Origin: Lachnospiraceae bacterium
GTDB lineage: Bacteria > Bacillota > Clostridia > Lachnospirales > Lachnospiraceae
Length of the DNA stretch: 43,970 nucleotides
Direction of reading: 5' to 3'
Assembly (NCBI GenBank): GCA_017532145.1
Contig: JAFXJR010000106.1
Location: forward strand, 1 to 43,970
Shown here: positions 9,733 through 18,362 of the stretch, in pieces
Numbering within the stretch: position 1 is the first letter of the stretch
Layout: each line of letters starts with the position of its first letter
Made by a program: the position numbers and the translations under genes
Notes under the pieces: model-generated
Databases searched by the model: none
Told to the model about the DNA's origin: nothing
The model's input: the letters and a program-made list of their open reading frames with translations, nothing else

Positions 9733-9756
9733 GGCTATCCATCCAATTACTATCCA

Positions 9757-10164
9757 TTAACTGCCATCTGCCTGTACAAGTCTGGCCAGAACTCCGTTGA
9801 CAAATCCCGGTGAGCTGTCCTGACCATACTTCTTTGCCAGTTCTACTGCTTCGTTAATCGCTACTCCAGTAGGGATTTCCTCGTCATACTTAATTTCATA
9901 TACCGCCAAACGTATCAACGTTAAATCCACTTTGCCCATACGGCTGGTCTCCCAACCCTTGGTATTTTTGTTAATCATATCATCGATTACCTTCAGCTTT
10001 TCAACAATCTCTCCGTACTTTCCCTGAATATATTGCTTTTCCTTTTCTGTTACCCGGTCTTCTTCAAAAAACAGCTTCTGTTGCTCTGCCATATCTTCCA
10101 TCGCATTAAATTCTACTCGAAACAGCAGCTTAAAAATCTGTTCTCTCAGTTCTCTTCTTCCCAT
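9757..10164 (-). CDS. nusB: Transcription antitermination factor NusB
   Basis: NusB binds boxA with S10 and supports rRNA antitermination. The 135-residue all-helical protein starts MGRRELREQIFKLLFRVEF and has the typical C-terminal block GVAINEAVELAKKYG. It lies 11 nt after the Asp23-family gene and 24 nt before xseA. The order asp23-nusB-xseA-xseB-ispA is common in Firmicutes. Confidence 0.96.
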   Translation of the reverse strand: MGRRELREQIFKLLFRVEFNAMEDMAEQQKLFFEEDRVTEKEKQYIQGKYGEIVEKLKVIDDMINKNTKGWETSRMGKVDLTLIRLAVYEIKYDEEIPTGVAINEAVELAKKYGQDSSPGFVNGVLARLVQADGS

Positions 10165-10175
10165 GACCTGCCATC

Positions 10176-10553
10176 CTATCCGTTCTTCTGCATATTTATG
10201 CCCATAATCCGTATATTTACATCGGTCACTTCCAAGCCTGTCATATTTTCAATGGCATTTTGCACTCGCTCCTGAACCTTTCGGCTGGAAGCAGGAATAT
10301 TATATCCATACTCCATAACCAATGCCATATCCACTCTGACCTCCCGACCAATCACTTCTACCCTTACTCCTTTTTTCAGGTTTTTTACTCCTACCTTATC
10401 CAACAGCCCATTGGTAAGATTTCCAGCCATTGCAGCCACACCTTCTACTTCTGCAGCAGCAATACCTGCAATGGTTGCCACCACATCGTCTGCAATCTTC
10501 ACTGAACCAATATTATCATTTCCATATGTGTTTTCCTGATATTCCTTTTCCAT
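10176..10553 (-). CDS. Asp23/Gls24-family envelope stress response protein
   Basis: The 125-residue protein carries the Asp23 domain: SVKIADDVVATIAGIAAAEVEGVAAM near the N-terminus, and GYNIPASSRKVQERVQNAIENMTGLEVTDVNI near the C-terminus (given here only as family landmarks). Family members in Firmicutes associate with the cell envelope, and their detailed role is unclear. It is the first gene of the operon that continues into nusB. An AGGAG lies about 11 nt before its ATG, and an extended -10 promoter sits 70 nt upstream. Confidence 0.93.
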   Translation of the reverse strand: MEKEYQENTYGNDNIGSVKIADDVVATIAGIAAAEVEGVAAMAGNLTNGLLDKVGVKNLKKGVRVEVIGREVRVDMALVMEYGYNIPASSRKVQERVQNAIENMTGLEVTDVNIRIMGINMQKNG

Positions 10554-10607
10554 CTAATCTATACGCTCCTTTCTTGGTGTCAATCTTCATCCGATACAAA
10601 AACTCAA

Positions 10608-10632
10608 GCCATATCTGTGTACCATCATACCA
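10608..10632 (-). promoter_or_regulatory. Extended -10 promoter of the asp23-nusB-xseAB operon
   Basis: On the minus strand TATGAT (10624-10629) is preceded by TGG, giving an extended -10. The -35 region, 17 nt further upstream, is poor. It lies about 71 nt upstream of the first gene and 85 nt downstream of the transglutaminase gene. It is the only good candidate in this gap and could drive the whole set from the Asp23-family gene through recN. The 10633-10713 remainder contains no gene. Confidence 0.5.
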
Positions 10633-10713
10633 AAATTTACATCATTTGCATAGAGCGTGTTTACAAATTCAGCCCATAGCCGCCTCCGAAACTAGCCAAA
10701 GCTACAGGAAACT

Positions 10714-12006
10714 TCACAGCCAAAAGCTAAGACTGAGCTGAGTTTCATTGTCTGCATAGGCAACCACTCCATCCAGATTATCCAAATACTGAAAGATCTC
10801 CTGCTCTCCAATCAGCATTTCCTCCATCTTCTGATAGACCTCCTGACTGCTGCATTTTAACGTTACACAGGTACTCCCACTCGCATAGCCTTTTTCAAAA
10901 AGAGTCCGGATTGCCTCTGTATCTAATGAAGTAAAATATGCCCCTTCTCTAACATAATAATTAGCCTTCATGGAAGTACACTCAGGCAGCTCCACCACTG
11001 CTGTAGCTGTATGCGTCTGCGTCATCTGTTCACTGGTTACACACAGGTAATCATAGTTAATACTGGGCAACTGTTCCTGCTCCAATTCTCCTGTCTCCTG
11101 TGAACCGGCTAACTGATAAGAGGCGTCCCCCCAAGTAACATCCACATAATAATATTCCCCATCAATACACACCAGATTCCAAGCATGTCCTTCTCCGCTT
11201 TCTACCTGTCCGATTACCAGTGTAGAACAAATCCCCATTTCTTCTAACAGATACTGCATGGCTTTGGCATAGCCCTGACAGACAGACTTTCCATAAAGAA
11301 ATACAGAACAAATGTTTTGATTATCTTTAGCTTTTGCCAGATATTCTGTATTTTCTATCAAATATTCATAGGCATACTTTACCTTTGTATACTCGTCTGC
11401 AGCCGGAGGAAGCCCTGACAGACAGACTTCCAGATAGGCATCAATCCTTTTTTGACAGTCTACCGTCTCCTCTCTGTCCATACTGTAGCTTCCGGTAAAG
11501 GTAATTTTTTTTAGTTCCTCCCCCAGCGTATATCGGGTGAAGGTATATCCTTCCACATAAAAAATCTCTGGATGATCATTGAGGACACATTGAAATACCC
11601 GCTCCAGCACTTGGTTATCCAGACAGGAGACCTTTACCTCTTCTCCTCGGTGCAGCAGAATCTGCAGTAACTCTACATAAATCAGCTGCTCCTGACTGTC
11701 CAGTCGGTCAAAGTGATAATAACCTTTCTGTGCTTCTAACAGCCCCGGTATAGCTTCCTCTGATAATCCTGCTTCTTCCCGGATAAGACTGTCATTTCTC
11801 TCTTTGGTGGTGCGAACCGTTACCTTGCTCTCTCTCCCCTCCGGACCGGCTTTTGTCTGTGCTGTTTCCCCATAGACTGTCTCTATTAAATCTTCGGTCT
11901 GCTCCAAAAGCTGAGATTCCCTAATGGTATAGAAAAGAAGACCGCTTAAAATCAACATACCCAGACACAGACCACATCTTCTCCCAAGTCTTCCCCTTTT
12001 TTTCAT
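10714..12006 (-). CDS. Membrane-anchored transglutaminase-like (cysteine protease fold) protein
   Basis: The protein has one N-terminal membrane segment (residues ~13-27) and a C-terminal transglutaminase core. The catalytic Cys is in SVCQGYAKAMQYLL, the His in GEGHAWNLV and the Asp in YYVDVTWGD, so the triad looks intact. Such extracytoplasmic proteins occur widely in clostridia, but their substrates are unknown. The ATG at 12006 has AGGTGAG about 12 nt upstream. A GTG at 12024, directly after the prfC stop, is also possible and would add six residues. Being immediately downstream of prfC, it is probably transcribed with it. No terminator is obvious in 10630-10713. Confidence 0.85.
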   Translation of the reverse strand: MKKRGRLGRRCGLCLGMLILSGLLFYTIRESQLLEQTEDLIETVYGETAQTKAGPEGRESKVTVRTTKERNDSLIREEAGLSEEAIPGLLEAQKGYYHFDRLDSQEQLIYVELLQILLHRGEEVKVSCLDNQVLERVFQCVLNDHPEIFYVEGYTFTRYTLGEELKKITFTGSYSMDREETVDCQKRIDAYLEVCLSGLPPAADEYTKVKYAYEYLIENTEYLAKAKDNQNICSVFLYGKSVCQGYAKAMQYLLEEMGICSTLVIGQVESGEGHAWNLVCIDGEYYYVDVTWGDASYQLAGSQETGELEQEQLPSINYDYLCVTSEQMTQTHTATAVVELPECTSMKANYYVREGAYFTSLDTEAIRTLFEKGYASGSTCVTLKCSSQEVYQKMEEMLIGEQEIFQYLDNLDGVVAYADNETQLSLSFWL

Positions 12007-12024
12007 TCCCCGATATTGTCTCAC

Positions 12025-13620
12025 CTATTCATCACGTCCAAACTCAGATAATATTAATCCTTCGTTCCTGTCCAATGTCATTCCAATACTCCATTGATTG
12101 ATAAACAGAAGCAAGGGATTGCCCTTCATATCCTTTACTTTTTTCATATCTGAAGTACCTGTCAGCTTCGTCATATCCAGTTCCTTATTTTTTACCCAGC
12201 GAATATGCTCATAGGGCAAAGGCTCCAACCGTATTTCTACATTATATTCATTTTCCAATCGGTATTTTAATACTTCAAACTGAAGAACTCCCACTACACC
12301 TACAATAATCTCCTCCATACCTGTATTAAATTCCTGAAAAATCTGGATGGCTCCTTCCTGAGCAATCTGGGTGATTCCCTTAACAAACTGCTTTCTTTTC
12401 ATCGTATCCAGCTGGCGTACTCTGGCAAAATGTTCTGGTGCAAAGGTAGGAATCCCCTCATAACGAAACTGCTCTTTAGGCATACACAGTGTATCTCCAA
12501 TAGAAAAAATACCCGGGTCAAAAACTCCGATAATATCCCCTGCATAAGCCTCCTCCAAAATCTTTCTTTCACTTGCCATAATCTGCTGAGGCTGGGAAAG
12601 CCGCAGCGTCTTTCCTCCCTGTATATGCTTGACCTCCATACTGGCTTCATATTTTCCGGAACAGATTCTCATAAAGGCAATTCTGTCTCGGTGTGCCTTG
12701 TTCATATTGGCCTGAATCTTAAATACAAAGGCAGAAAAGGGATTTTCTACCGGATCTATCCAACCTGTATCTGCCTTTCTGGGCAGGGGAGTAGTCGTCA
12801 TTTTCAAAAAATGCTGCAAAAAAATTTCTACTCCAAAATTAGTTAAAGCAGAGCCAAAAAATACAGGTGTCAGTTCCCCGGCCTGTACCACCTCCAAATC
12901 AAACTCTGCACTGGCTCCATCCAACAGCTCCACTTCTTCATTCAGCTTGTCCCTTAAATCGGTACCAATAAAGCTGTCCAGTTTCTCTACTTCCGAGATG
13001 GGAATTACCGTGGTTTCCCCCTCCTTGGTACCCTTCTGGGTATCGGTATAGGTATAGACACACTGTTCTTCTCTATGATAGACACCTTTAAAGCTTTTTC
13101 CTGAGCCAATCGGCCAGTTAATCGGACAGGTAGCAATGCCCAGCTCCCTCTCTATTTCATCCAACAGTTCAAACATATCTCCTGCATCCCTATCCATCTT
13201 ATTAATAAAGGTGAAAATAGGGATTTTTCTCATTACACAAACCTTAAACAGCTTTCTGGTTTGAGCCTCCACTCCCTTGGAAGCATCAATCACCATAACT
13301 GCTGAATCAGCTGCCATCAGGGTACGGTAGGTATCCTCCGAAAAATCCTGATGCCCCGGTGTATCCAGGATATTGATACAAAAGTTGTCGTATTCAAACT
13401 GAAGTACACTGGAGGTAACGGAAATTCCTCTTTCCTTTTCTATCTCCATCCAGTCGGACACAGCATGTCTGGCTGTGGCCTTTCCCTTTACACTACCCGC
13501 CAGATTAATCGCTCCTCCATAGAGCAGAAATTTTTCTGTTAAAGTAGTCTTCCCCGCATCCGGATGAGATATAATCGCAAATGTCCTTCTTCTGTTTATT
13601 TCTTCTGCATAATTGCCCAC
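12025..13620 (-). CDS. prfC: Peptide chain release factor 3
   Basis: RF3 is a translational GTPase that recycles RF1 and RF2 from the ribosome after termination. The G1 motif SHPDAGKTT is at residues 18-26, with DTPGHQDF (G3) and NKMD (G4) following. The length, 531 aa, is typical. I chose GTG at 13620 because GGGAGG lies 9-10 nt upstream and the protein then begins as in the family. The frame stays open upstream to 14031, but that part runs through spoIIIAH in another frame and is not RF3. It has its own promoter and a structured leader of about 190 nt. Confidence 0.95.
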   Translation of the reverse strand: MGNYAEEINRRRTFAIISHPDAGKTTLTEKFLLYGGAINLAGSVKGKATARHAVSDWMEIEKERGISVTSSVLQFEYDNFCINILDTPGHQDFSEDTYRTLMAADSAVMVIDASKGVEAQTRKLFKVCVMRKIPIFTFINKMDRDAGDMFELLDEIERELGIATCPINWPIGSGKSFKGVYHREEQCVYTYTDTQKGTKEGETTVIPISEVEKLDSFIGTDLRDKLNEEVELLDGASAEFDLEVVQAGELTPVFFGSALTNFGVEIFLQHFLKMTTTPLPRKADTGWIDPVENPFSAFVFKIQANMNKAHRDRIAFMRICSGKYEASMEVKHIQGGKTLRLSQPQQIMASERKILEEAYAGDIIGVFDPGIFSIGDTLCMPKEQFRYEGIPTFAPEHFARVRQLDTMKRKQFVKGITQIAQEGAIQIFQEFNTGMEEIIVGVVGVLQFEVLKYRLENEYNVEIRLEPLPYEHIRWVKNKELDMTKLTGTSDMKKVKDMKGNPLLLFINQWSIGMTLDRNEGLILSEFGRDE

Positions 13621-13809
13621 GTTCTTCTTCCTCCCAGTTCTTTCCTTCCGGCGATTTTCATTGGATATCCGTAACTGTTCAGTACCTTCACCATTACGGA
13701 TATCCTCTTTTTTTACCTGTAGATAGATTCGGCTTTTCCTTCCTACCGAATCTATCGTGTCCGCTTTTATAACGCCCTCCGGAATTACGTACCTGCTTTG
13801 GTACGTTGT
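13621..13809 (-). promoter_or_regulatory. Structured 5' leader of prfC with three hairpins
   Basis: From the inferred start near 13809 to the GTG at 13620 there are about 190 nt without a gene. Three inverted repeats follow in order on the transcript. The first is ACGTACC/GGTACGT (13787-13806) at the very 5' end. The second has 11-bp arms GATAGATTCGG/CCGAATCTATC (13722-13756). The third has 12-bp arms GGATATCCGTAA/TTACGGATATCC (13663-13705), and its loop is a fragment of the dispersed repeat family. None is followed by a U tract on the gene strand, so they are not simple terminators. No known riboswitch consensus was recognised. Confidence 0.5.
13671..13697 (+). repeat. Solo end of the GTAACTGTTCAGTA dispersed repeat (copy D)
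   Basis: The 27 bp from GTAACTGTTCAGTA to CCATTAC match the left end of the repeat copies at 22627, 26044 and 40953. The segment is flanked on both sides by GGATATCC (13663-13670 and 13698-13705), so it forms the loop and inner stem of a hairpin in the prfC leader. It is in the same orientation as the full copies. Confidence 0.6.
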
Positions 13810-13815
13810 ATTGGT

Positions 13816-13824
13816 ATTATAGCA
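13816..13824 (-). promoter_or_regulatory. Extended -10 promoter of prfC
   Basis: The minus strand reads TGCTATAAT here: a perfect TATAAT (13816-13821) with TGn in front (13822-13824). No clear -35 is visible, which is acceptable for an extended -10 promoter. It starts transcription about 60 nt after the spoIIIAH stop and would make prfC independent of the sporulation operon. Confidence 0.65.
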
Positions 13825-13882
13825 CATCCTACTTTCTAAAGAAACCTGTAACCTTAGCTTTTTCCCTCTATAATCCCTGACG

Positions 13883-14662
13883 CTATGGCGTTTCAGAGAC
13901 AGGCTGAGCAGGTGTGGCTTCTGCCGGTGTGGTACTAATAATAATATTTTCTGGTGCAGTTCCTGTCTTTCTGATAATAATATCCTCAATCTGAGCTCTC
14001 TCTGCTTCTGAAAGCTGGGCAGCATCCACAACTACATCCACACCGGTACCACTGATACTTACTACCACATCAGTAAAGCCCTTGGACTCCAGCAGAATTT
14101 CAGAAGCTGTCTCCTTCTCTGCAATATCTGTAATCGCAATCATACTATCCACTGCTTCCTGCTTCTGGCTTTCTGTAATGTTGGCATTGTTGATAATTTC
14201 CATCAGAGTCTCTTTATTTTTTGCTCGGGTCTGCTCTTTTAACAGCCTGGCTCCTGACAGGGAACTCATTCCGGTAGTCGATGTAAATACCGCTTCTCCC
14301 GGTACTTCACTGTCAACAGGAGCAGTCTCTCCCACATTTTCAGCCATTCCTTCATCCAGATAGTTGGCAGCCAGTTCTCCTCCATCACTGTCCAGACTTT
14401 CAATATCTCCATAGCCGGAAGCCTCCAGTAAGTCTTCATCTGAAATGTCTAAAACTGCTGCCAGTTCATCATCTGCTGTTTCCTCTATTATTCCACCGTC
14501 TGCGGTCAGCCCTGGTCCATCATTCACTACCGTATCACTGTCCACGGTCATCATCTCCTCTTCTGTCACCTTGGTACCTGCAAAATTCAAATAACCTGCC
14601 ACAGCTATCATAATGGCCAGTGCCGTAATCATAATCTGATTTTTTTTCAGCATATTTTTCAC
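13883..14662 (-). CDS. spoIIIAH: SpoIIIAH, mother-cell half of the SpoIIIAH-SpoIIQ channel
   Basis: SpoIIIAH sits in the outer forespore membrane and forms a ring that docks with SpoIIQ during engulfment. The 259-residue protein has an N-terminal membrane segment (about 9-28), an acidic linker (about 35-115) and a C-terminal ring-building (YscJ/FliF-like) domain with SKGFTDVVVSISGTGVDVVVDA. A Pro/Ala/Thr-rich tail follows. It is the last gene of the spoIIIA operon, 19 nt after spoIIIAG. Confidence 0.93.
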   Translation of the reverse strand: MKNMLKKNQIMITALAIMIAVAGYLNFAGTKVTEEEMMTVDSDTVVNDGPGLTADGGIIEETADDELAAVLDISDEDLLEASGYGDIESLDSDGGELAANYLDEGMAENVGETAPVDSEVPGEAVFTSTTGMSSLSGARLLKEQTRAKNKETLMEIINNANITESQKQEAVDSMIAITDIAEKETASEILLESKGFTDVVVSISGTGVDVVVDAAQLSEAERAQIEDIIIRKTGTAPENIIISTTPAEATPAQPVSETP

Positions 14663-14681
14663 GCCCCTACTCCCTTTTCCC

Positions 14682-15326
14682 TTATTCTGATTTCATTTTT
14701 ACTACTTTTATTTTATGTGGTTCTATATCAAATAATGCCACAATTGCTTCGGTAATATTTTTACTGACCTGTGGATGATTACCTCCCTGAGCCACCACTA
14801 CCACTCCCTTAATCAGCGGCTGCAGTGTCTTAATTACATAAGGTGTAGTATTTCCATCTCCATCTTTTTTGTAAACTGTCTCCTCTCCCTCCTCTGATTC
14901 CTCAATCCTTCTGACTCCTCCCTGAGCATCCTCCTCTGACGTTATATTTCGATTGGTGGGAACATCCTGAGCCAAGACCAGTTCCTGGGAAGAAGCTGCT
15001 GTTACCATTACCTTGACTCTCCCTGCTCCTTCCATTGCAGCTATAGCCTGTTCTAATTTATTCTCCATATAGCGTTCATATTCCTCTGCATTTTTTATTC
15101 CCTCCTGTTTTTCCTCTGGCTGCTGACCAGACGTGGACAGCTTCTCAATAACAACAGCAGTTTCTCCTTTTTTTACTTCCTCCATCTTTCCATCGGATTT
15201 AGAAGTAGGCATAGCAATTACTAATAGCAGAATACCTGCCAAGATGCAGATAACAAACTGATCCTTTCCTGGCTTTTTTCCCTTCCATAGCCTCACTGCT
15301 TTGGCTTTTTTCTCTTCCTCTGCCAT
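14682..15326 (-). CDS. spoIIIAG: SpoIIIAG stage III sporulation protein
   Basis: SpoIIIAG forms a large ring in the feeding tube between mother cell and forespore. The 214-residue protein has one membrane segment at about 25-42 and a C-terminal ring-building domain (residues about 80-214). That domain is interrupted by a charged insertion around EESEEGEETVYKKDGDGN, as seen in the family. It starts directly after the spoIIIAF stop codon. Confidence 0.93.
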   Translation of the reverse strand: MAEEEKKAKAVRLWKGKKPGKDQFVICILAGILLLVIAMPTSKSDGKMEEVKKGETAVVIEKLSTSGQQPEEKQEGIKNAEEYERYMENKLEQAIAAMEGAGRVKVMVTAASSQELVLAQDVPTNRNITSEEDAQGGVRRIEESEEGEETVYKKDGDGNTTPYVIKTLQPLIKGVVVVAQGGNHPQVSKNITEAIVALFDIEPHKIKVVKMKSE

Positions 15327-15890
15327 TTATCTCCCTCCTTCTTCCCACTCTATTTCCAGATAATCCTGATGAATACCAAGCAAAATACTAAATTCTCGGA
15401 CTAACTCAGCGACTGGAGACGTTCCGGTTGTAGTTTCCTTCGATTCACCCACCTTCACCTCCACCATCTGTATTCTCCCAGTCTCCTTCTCTTGCCTTTG
15501 AGGATGGAGAAAAATCAAAATTTTTTCCTCATCCAGCTTTACCTCAGCAAGAGTAAACCCATATTCCTCTGCTTTCTGTGACAGTCGGTCTGCCATTTCC
15601 TCCTCCAAAGCTTTGAAGGTATCCTTTTCTCTCTGTTCAGGATAGGGATTCTTCTGTGTTGCTTCAGACAGCTCCTGCCCAAACCGTTTTACCTCTGCAG
15701 CCAGTTCCACCCTGCCTGCTCCAAAAAACAACATACTAACAGGGGTAATAAACTGAGCCAACACCATAATTCCTACCAAAAGCCTGACATATTTTTCATA
15801 GGATTTTCCTGCACAAAAATGAATCAGACACTGGGCACAAAGAATAAATACACCTATTTGCCTTATAAACTCAAAAAATGAATCTCCCAT
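15327..15890 (-). CDS. spoIIIAF: SpoIIIAF stage III sporulation protein
   Basis: SpoIIIAF has two N-terminal membrane helices (about residues 8-28 and 35-60) and a soluble C-terminal domain, matching the family length of about 190-200 residues. It is part of the SpoIIIA membrane complex. It abuts spoIIIAE and spoIIIAG with no spacing, which implies translational coupling. Confidence 0.92.
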   Translation of the reverse strand: MGDSFFEFIRQIGVFILCAQCLIHFCAGKSYEKYVRLLVGIMVLAQFITPVSMLFFGAGRVELAAEVKRFGQELSEATQKNPYPEQREKDTFKALEEEMADRLSQKAEEYGFTLAEVKLDEEKILIFLHPQRQEKETGRIQMVEVKVGESKETTTGTSPVAELVREFSILLGIHQDYLEIEWEEGGR

Positions 15891-17165
15891 CTACATCCCT
15901 CTGCCTGTCGTATAAGCTGCAATAGCTATAGTAATCATAAAAAGTGCCACTGCAGTAAAAGCTGCCCTCAACAGTAGAAAGCTCCCATCTCCTACCCGGT
16001 CAGCACACCCTGTAATCCTTTTGTCACTGACAATTCCTGCTAAAGCTGCACTGCCTTTAATCAGACAGGCAATACACAACAGCTTGGTCAAAGGAATCAA
16101 ACAGGCCGCCAATAAAACCAATAACAGTAAGAGGCCAATACTGTTTCTAATCAATACTGCTGAACCAAAAAGCAGCTCTGTTACTCCCTCCGCTAAATCT
16201 CCAATACCCGGAATTACTGAAACGGCTTTTTTTATCGCAGAATTTTTCAATGTATCTAATAATGGCGTAATCATAGACTGGATGATACTGACAGAGGTAA
16301 TCACTCCAATTGCTCCCTTTAATCCCAATCCGATTGCTTTTTTTAAAAAATCCAACAAGAGTCCCAGCCGTTCCTCCTCCCATATCCCATTCATTAAGGC
16401 CAGCAATACATAACTGTAAATCACAGGCAGTAGAAGACTTAAAATCAGACTTTCTACCCCATAAATCAAAAGGAGCATCAACTGGTAACAAGCCAGTGCA
16501 GTAGCACTCCCTACAGCCGCTCCCACTGCCAGAAAATATGAGGGAATAAAAACACGGATAAAATGCACCATACGTTCCACCATCTGCAGAGCAATCGAAG
16601 AAGCTTCCTGAAAAACCTTAATCAGTACGGTTGCCAATAACAAATATAAAAAATAAAAGCTAATATCCACAATCTGCTTATTACGAAACATGTCCGAAAA
16701 ATTACTGAACAAAGCAGAAAGAATCCCCAAAATCAGTATAGAAGCAAAAATATTCTTCATCCCGGTCAATTCCCGCACCAATTGTTGACCTGTCCCTTCC
16801 CAAAGCAGCTCCACCGCCCTTCCCAGCCTGCCTGACAGAATATGCTCCCATACCTTCGGCAATACCTCCGTATCCTGTATAAGAAAGCCATCCAGACTCT
16901 TTGTTATCTCTTCCAATCCATAATCCTTCCAGATAGTTTCCGCCTCTATCGTACCCGATTCATACATTTTACCGTCTTCTCCTGAGGCTATTGAACTGTT
17001 CACATATATCATCTCTCCCCTTTTCCGCTCTAGTCTGTTCTGATTCTCTACTATTCTCCTGTTTCCTGACTCTGCTTCACTTTGGGCACACACCGGTCTG
17101 TACAACATCAAAAATCCCAAAAACACAAGCAGAATAAGCTTCCTTCCTCTTTTTTTTCCCTTCAT
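15891..17165 (-). CDS. spoIIIAE: SpoIIIAE multi-span membrane protein
   Basis: SpoIIIAE is the large polytopic component of the SpoIIIA channel. The 424-residue protein begins with a signal peptide (residues 1-28, ending at VCAQ), then a lumenal segment, then about eight hydrophobic helices from residue 130 onwards. Characteristic runs are EITKSLDGFL and KAVSVIPGIGDLAEGVTELLFGSAVLIRN, the latter a family landmark. Its start overlaps the spoIIIAD stop by 4 nt. Confidence 0.95.
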   Translation of the reverse strand: MKGKKRGRKLILLVFLGFLMLYRPVCAQSEAESGNRRIVENQNRLERKRGEMIYVNSSIASGEDGKMYESGTIEAETIWKDYGLEEITKSLDGFLIQDTEVLPKVWEHILSGRLGRAVELLWEGTGQQLVRELTGMKNIFASILILGILSALFSNFSDMFRNKQIVDISFYFLYLLLATVLIKVFQEASSIALQMVERMVHFIRVFIPSYFLAVGAAVGSATALACYQLMLLLIYGVESLILSLLLPVIYSYVLLALMNGIWEEERLGLLLDFLKKAIGLGLKGAIGVITSVSIIQSMITPLLDTLKNSAIKKAVSVIPGIGDLAEGVTELLFGSAVLIRNSIGLLLLLVLLAACLIPLTKLLCIACLIKGSAALAGIVSDKRITGCADRVGDGSFLLLRAAFTAVALFMITIAIAAYTTGRGM

Positions 17166-17548
17166 TCCGTTATCCCCTGTATACTCTCTATTATCGCCAG
17201 AAGAATAGGCATACCTGCCGCCAGTACTGACAGTTTTCCAAAAATCTCCATTTGTGAAGCGATGGCCGAATAACCTGCGTCTTTACAAATATCAGAACAA
17301 AATTCACACACATAGGTAATCCCAATGACTTTAAGTAAAATCTGAAAATATACATTGTCAGCATTTAGGTATTTTTCCAAGATTCCCATCGTTCCAAACA
17401 ACGCATCCATTCCTGAAAGAGCCTGAGAAAGTATCAACAGACAGACTCCAAATCCTATATACATTCCATACTCCGGTCTGCCTGCCTTAAACTGCAAAGC
17501 CAGCATCACTCCTGCGATTCCCAATATCCCAATTTTCAGCATATCCAT
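17162..17548 (-). CDS. spoIIIAD: SpoIIIAD membrane protein
   Basis: The protein is a small polytopic membrane component (about four helices) of the SpoIIIA complex. I chose ATG at 17548 (MDMLKIGILGIAGVMLALQ) because AGGGGG lies about 9 nt upstream and this matches the family N-terminus. It gives 128 aa. An upstream in-frame codon at 17575 would overlap the end of spoIIIAC. The stop overlaps spoIIIAE. Confidence 0.92.
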   Translation of the reverse strand: MDMLKIGILGIAGVMLALQFKAGRPEYGMYIGFGVCLLILSQALSGMDALFGTMGILEKYLNADNVYFQILLKVIGITYVCEFCSDICKDAGYSAIASQMEIFGKLSVLAAGMPILLAIIESIQGITE

Positions 17549-17564
17549 GGAAAATACCCCCTTT

Positions 17565-17759
17565 TTACAAATCAAACAGGTTTTGTATCATGGTAAATAA
17601 ATCATAAATATATGGCACAATCCAGGTTAAAACCAGAATAAGACCTGCCAGACTAATCAGGAAGGCATGCTCCTCTCGTCCGCTGTGCTTTAAGACCTGG
17701 CTTAAAATAGTTATTAATATCCCTACTGCTGCTATTTTAAATATCAGACTTACACCCAT
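17565..17759 (-). CDS. spoIIIAC: SpoIIIAC small membrane protein
   Basis: The gene encodes a two-helix membrane protein of the SpoIIIA complex. With the ATG at 17759 (MGVSLIFKIAAVGILITIL) the product is 64 residues, close to the family norm. An in-frame GTG at 17792 would add 11 charged residues that the family lacks. An AGGAG lies 12 nt before the chosen ATG. There is an 84-nt gap back to spoIIIAB (17760-17843) with no other gene visible. Confidence 0.91.
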   Translation of the reverse strand: MGVSLIFKIAAVGILITILSQVLKHSGREEHAFLISLAGLILVLTWIVPYIYDLFTMIQNLFDL

Positions 17760-17843
17760 CTTCGTTTTCCTGCTCCTTTCCTGTGCCTCCACTACCTGAA
17801 AGCAGTTGGTCTAATGGTTTCCCATGCAACCATTGACGATATT

Positions 17844-18362
17844 TCAGAGTAAGATAATAGCCATCATCAATCCTCCCATTATACTTAGGCTCATAATAAC
17901 CCTGCACCTGTTGTTCATCTCCTTTTCCAGCCTGTCTATTGAAAGCTCCAGCCTGTTCATATAGCCTGTGACCAATTCTGCCTGCAGTCTATTATCAATC
18001 TGGCCAATACAATTACCAAATTCTAACAAAAGTTCCTTGTCTCCCCTTGAAATGTCAATTTGACTTAAACAGGGATTCATCTGTCTTTTCCATATCTCTG
18101 CAAAGGCTTCCCCACTGTTTTGCACCATGGATTGATGAATCCCAAGAAAGGCTTCCTGATAGGGATTGGGCAGACTCTCCCCCATTCTGCAGCAGGCTTC
18201 TGGCATCGTCGTCCTGCTATAAACAATTTCATTTTGCAGTGTACAAAGAATCTCTCTTAATCGATACAACTCCTTCAGTCTGGATTGCAAAGCCTCCTTT
18301 ATACTCCATCCCAGTCCGGTACTGCCACTCAATAAAAGCAGAACTCCACAAAGCTTCAGCAT
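17844..18362 (-). CDS. spoIIIAB: SpoIIIAB stage III sporulation protein
   Basis: The 172-residue SpoIIIAB has an N-terminal hydrophobic segment (residues 1-22), a mostly helical central domain, and a C-terminal hydrophobic segment (about 155-172, MSLSIMGGLMMAIILL). Its fold resembles type IV pilus/GspF-like components and it is thought to partner the SpoIIIAA ATPase. It overlaps the 3' end of spoIIIAA by 7 nt. Confidence 0.92.
   Translation of the reverse strand: MLKLCGVLLLLSGSTGLGWSIKEALQSRLKELYRLREILCTLQNEIVYSRTTMPEACCRMGESLPNPYQEAFLGIHQSMVQNSGEAFAEIWKRQMNPCLSQIDISRGDKELLLEFGNCIGQIDNRLQAELVTGYMNRLELSIDRLEKEMNNRCRVIMSLSIMGGLMMAIILL

Noticed and set aside
13621-14031. A possible 137-residue N-terminal extension of RF3
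   Set aside because: It is read in another frame through spoIIIAH and non-coding leader, has no RF3 similarity and the GTG at 13620 has a good ribosome-binding site.
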